Translations under genes and position numbers: made by a program | Source: Fistularia commersonii | Taxonomy: Eukaryota > Chordata > Actinopteri > Syngnathiformes > Fistulariidae | Direction of reading: 5' to 3' | NCBI GenBank assembly: GCA_037954325.1 | Contig: JBBMNZ010000006.1 | Coordinates: 5,300,001 to 5,364,000 of the forward strand | DNA: 64,000 nt | The notes under the pieces: model-generated | Told to the model about the DNA's origin: nothing | Seen by the model: only the letters and a program-made list of their open reading frames with translations | The model's database searches: none | Part shown: positions 62,701 to 64,000 of the stretch, piece by piece | How the letters are laid out: each line of letters opens with the position of its first letter | How positions within the stretch are numbered: the stretch's first letter is position 1

Positions 62701-64000
62701 TTCAGCACCAGCAAGGTGCTAGAATTGAAACTTTAGTTATTTACATTCTGTTTCAAAAAAGCTTCAACTCAGTGAGATAAACACTTTTTGACCGTATGGC
62801 TATATCTTTCAAAATGTTGCAGGATCACAATGATATTGACTTATATTATGCAGAATCAAGCCCTTTTCAACATATTTCAGCACCAGCAAGCTGCTAGAAC
62901 TGAAACTTTAGTTATTTATAGTCTGTTGCAAAAAAGCTTCAACTCAGTGAGAAAAACACTTTTTGACCATATGGCTATATCTATTTAAAATGTTGCAGGA
63001 TCACAATGATTTTGACTTATAGTATGCAGAATCAAGCCCTTTTCAACATATTTCAGCACCAGCAAGCTGCTAGAATGGAATCTTTAGTTATTTACACTCT
63101 GTTGCAAAAAAACTTCAACTCAGTGAGATAAACACTTTTTGACCATATGGCTATATCTATTTAAAATGTTGCAGGATCACAATGATTTTGACTTAAATTA
63201 TGCAGAATCAAGCCCTTTTCAACATATTTCAGCACCAGCAAGCTGCTAGAATGGAATCTTTAGTTATTTACACTCTGTTGCAAAAAAGTGTCAACTCAGT
63301 GAGATAAACACTTTTTGACCGTATGGCTATATCGTTTCAAAATGTTGCAGGATCACAATGATTTTGACTTATATTATGCAGAATTAAGCCCTTTTCAACA
63401 TATTTCAGCACCAGCAAGCTGCTAGAATTGAAACTTTAGTTATTTATAGTCTGTTGCAAAAAAGCTTCAACACAGTGAGATAAACACTTTTTGACCATAT
63501 GGCTATATCGTTTCAAAATGTTGCAGGATCACAATGATTTTGACTTATATTATGCAGAATCAAGCCCTTTTCAACATATTTCAGCACCAGCAAGCTGCTA
63601 GAATGGAATCTTTAGTTATTTACACTCCGTTGCAAAAAAGCGTCAACTCAGTGAGATAAACACTTTTTGACCATATGGCTATATCTATTTAAAATGTTGC
63701 AGGATCACAATGATTTTGACTTATATTATGCAGAATCAAGCCCTTTTCAACATATTTCAGCACCAGCAAGCTGCTAGAATTGAAACTTTAGTTATTTATA
63801 GTCTGTTGCAAAAAAGCGTCAACTCAGTGAGATAAACACTTTTTGACCATATGGCTATATCGTTTCAAAATGTTGCAGGATCACAATGATTTTGACTTAT
63901 ATTATGCAGAATCAAGCCCTTTTGAACATATTTCAGCACCAGCAAGCTGCTAGAAAGGAATCTTTAGTTATTTATAGTCTGTTGCAAAAAAGCTTCAACT
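53776..64000. repeat. Satellite family B, block right of the retroelement
   Basis: About 58 monomers of 174-176 bp in the same orientation as on the left. The first three to four (53776-54400) have the 'gatatcaaaaacgctc' subtype seen left of the element. From about 54400 the array becomes a uniform younger subtype: 'gcagaatcaagcccttttc', 'tgctagaattgaaactttag', 'tctgtttcaaaaaagc' and 'gagataaacactttttgacc'. A 2 bp shorter form ('gacactgttgc' for 'gacactctgttgc') marks particular monomers. The array runs off the window end. Confidence 0.95.
56653..62270. repeat. 8-monomer higher-order repeat, ~1404 bp
   Basis: The rare 'tatatcatttcaaaatg' starts at 56653, 58057, 59461 and 60867 (spacings 1404, 1404, 1406 bp) and again at 61569 after only 702 bp, a half-length unit of four monomers. 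Other marks recur with the same period: 'tggctaaatcttttc' at about 57178, 58582 and 61392, and 'gagatacacac' monomers after them. The first two units look nearly identical; the third replaces some monomers. Confidence 0.9.

Noticed and set aside
39737..62988. Open frames of 60-100 codons in family B (for example 40964-41263, 59640-59846)
   Set aside because: They follow monomer phase, recur with the duplications and translate satellite sequence only.
1..64000. TTGACATATATT in each monomer, resembling bacterial promoter boxes
   Set aside because: The context is eukaryotic satellite and the similarity follows from AT-rich sequence; spacing to a second box is not consistent.
1..64000. CRISPR-like array
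   Set aside because: Units are ~176 bp, contiguous and diverging throughout; there are no short repeats with unique spacers and no cas genes.
1..64000. CENP-B box in the monomer
   Set aside because: I looked for the TTCG....A..CGGG pattern near 'tttcgaacctgtggctgg' and 'cttcaactcggtgag'; the required bases do not line up.

Overview
The window is eukaryotic, non-genic, AT-rich satellite DNA with one LTR retrotransposon in it. About 58.7 kb is a head-to-tail array of one ~174-177 bp satellite, roughly 330 monomers by length. A 5.35 kb Ty3/Gypsy chromovirus interrupts it at 48428-53775. I see no host protein gene, tRNA, rRNA or CRISPR. The element has a chromodomain, a self-priming type primer site and a -1 gag-pol frameshift site. 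Together these point to the Tf1/sushi class of vertebrate chromoviruses, so a teleost fish is the most likely host; this is inference, and amphibians or reptiles are not excluded. The monomer length, tandem organisation and higher-order repeats suit centromeric or pericentromeric heterochromatin.

Layout. 1-31020: satellite family A, 177 bp monomer (exactly 59 codons, so frames stay open through several monomers), with many overlapping multi-monomer duplications (531, 877, 883, ~3170, 4416 and 7210 bp offsets). 31021-48427: family B, ~175-176 bp, clearly homologous to A but strongly diverged. It is broken by two short A islands (about 31800-32300 and 37390-38260) and carries a 1226 bp tandem duplication (33321-35772) and a near-perfect 2804 bp one (40303-45910). 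45911-48427: a B subfamily marked by 'gatatcaaaaacgctctaac'-like segments. 48428-53775: the retroelement on the minus strand. 53776-64000: more family B, soon passing into a younger subfamily organised in an 8-monomer, ~1404 bp higher-order repeat.

Retroelement. Read on the minus strand: a 5' LTR lacking its first 98 bp (53288-53775), a self-primer binding site, gag, a G GGA AAA slippery heptamer just before the gag stop, and pol in the -1 frame (protease, RT, RNase H, DD35E integrase, GPF motif, chromodomain). A G-rich polypurine tract and a full 586 bp 3' LTR (48428-49013) bounded by TGTTA/TAACA follow. Pol is one long open frame, but the copy has scars: Gag has lost half of its CCHC zinc knuckle, the chromodomain has lost a conserved Trp, and the RT/RNase H junction looks short. 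The LTRs differ at about 17 of 488 shared positions (counted by eye), so insertion was not very recent. Open frames inside the satellite are by-products of a stop-poor monomer and are not called as genes.
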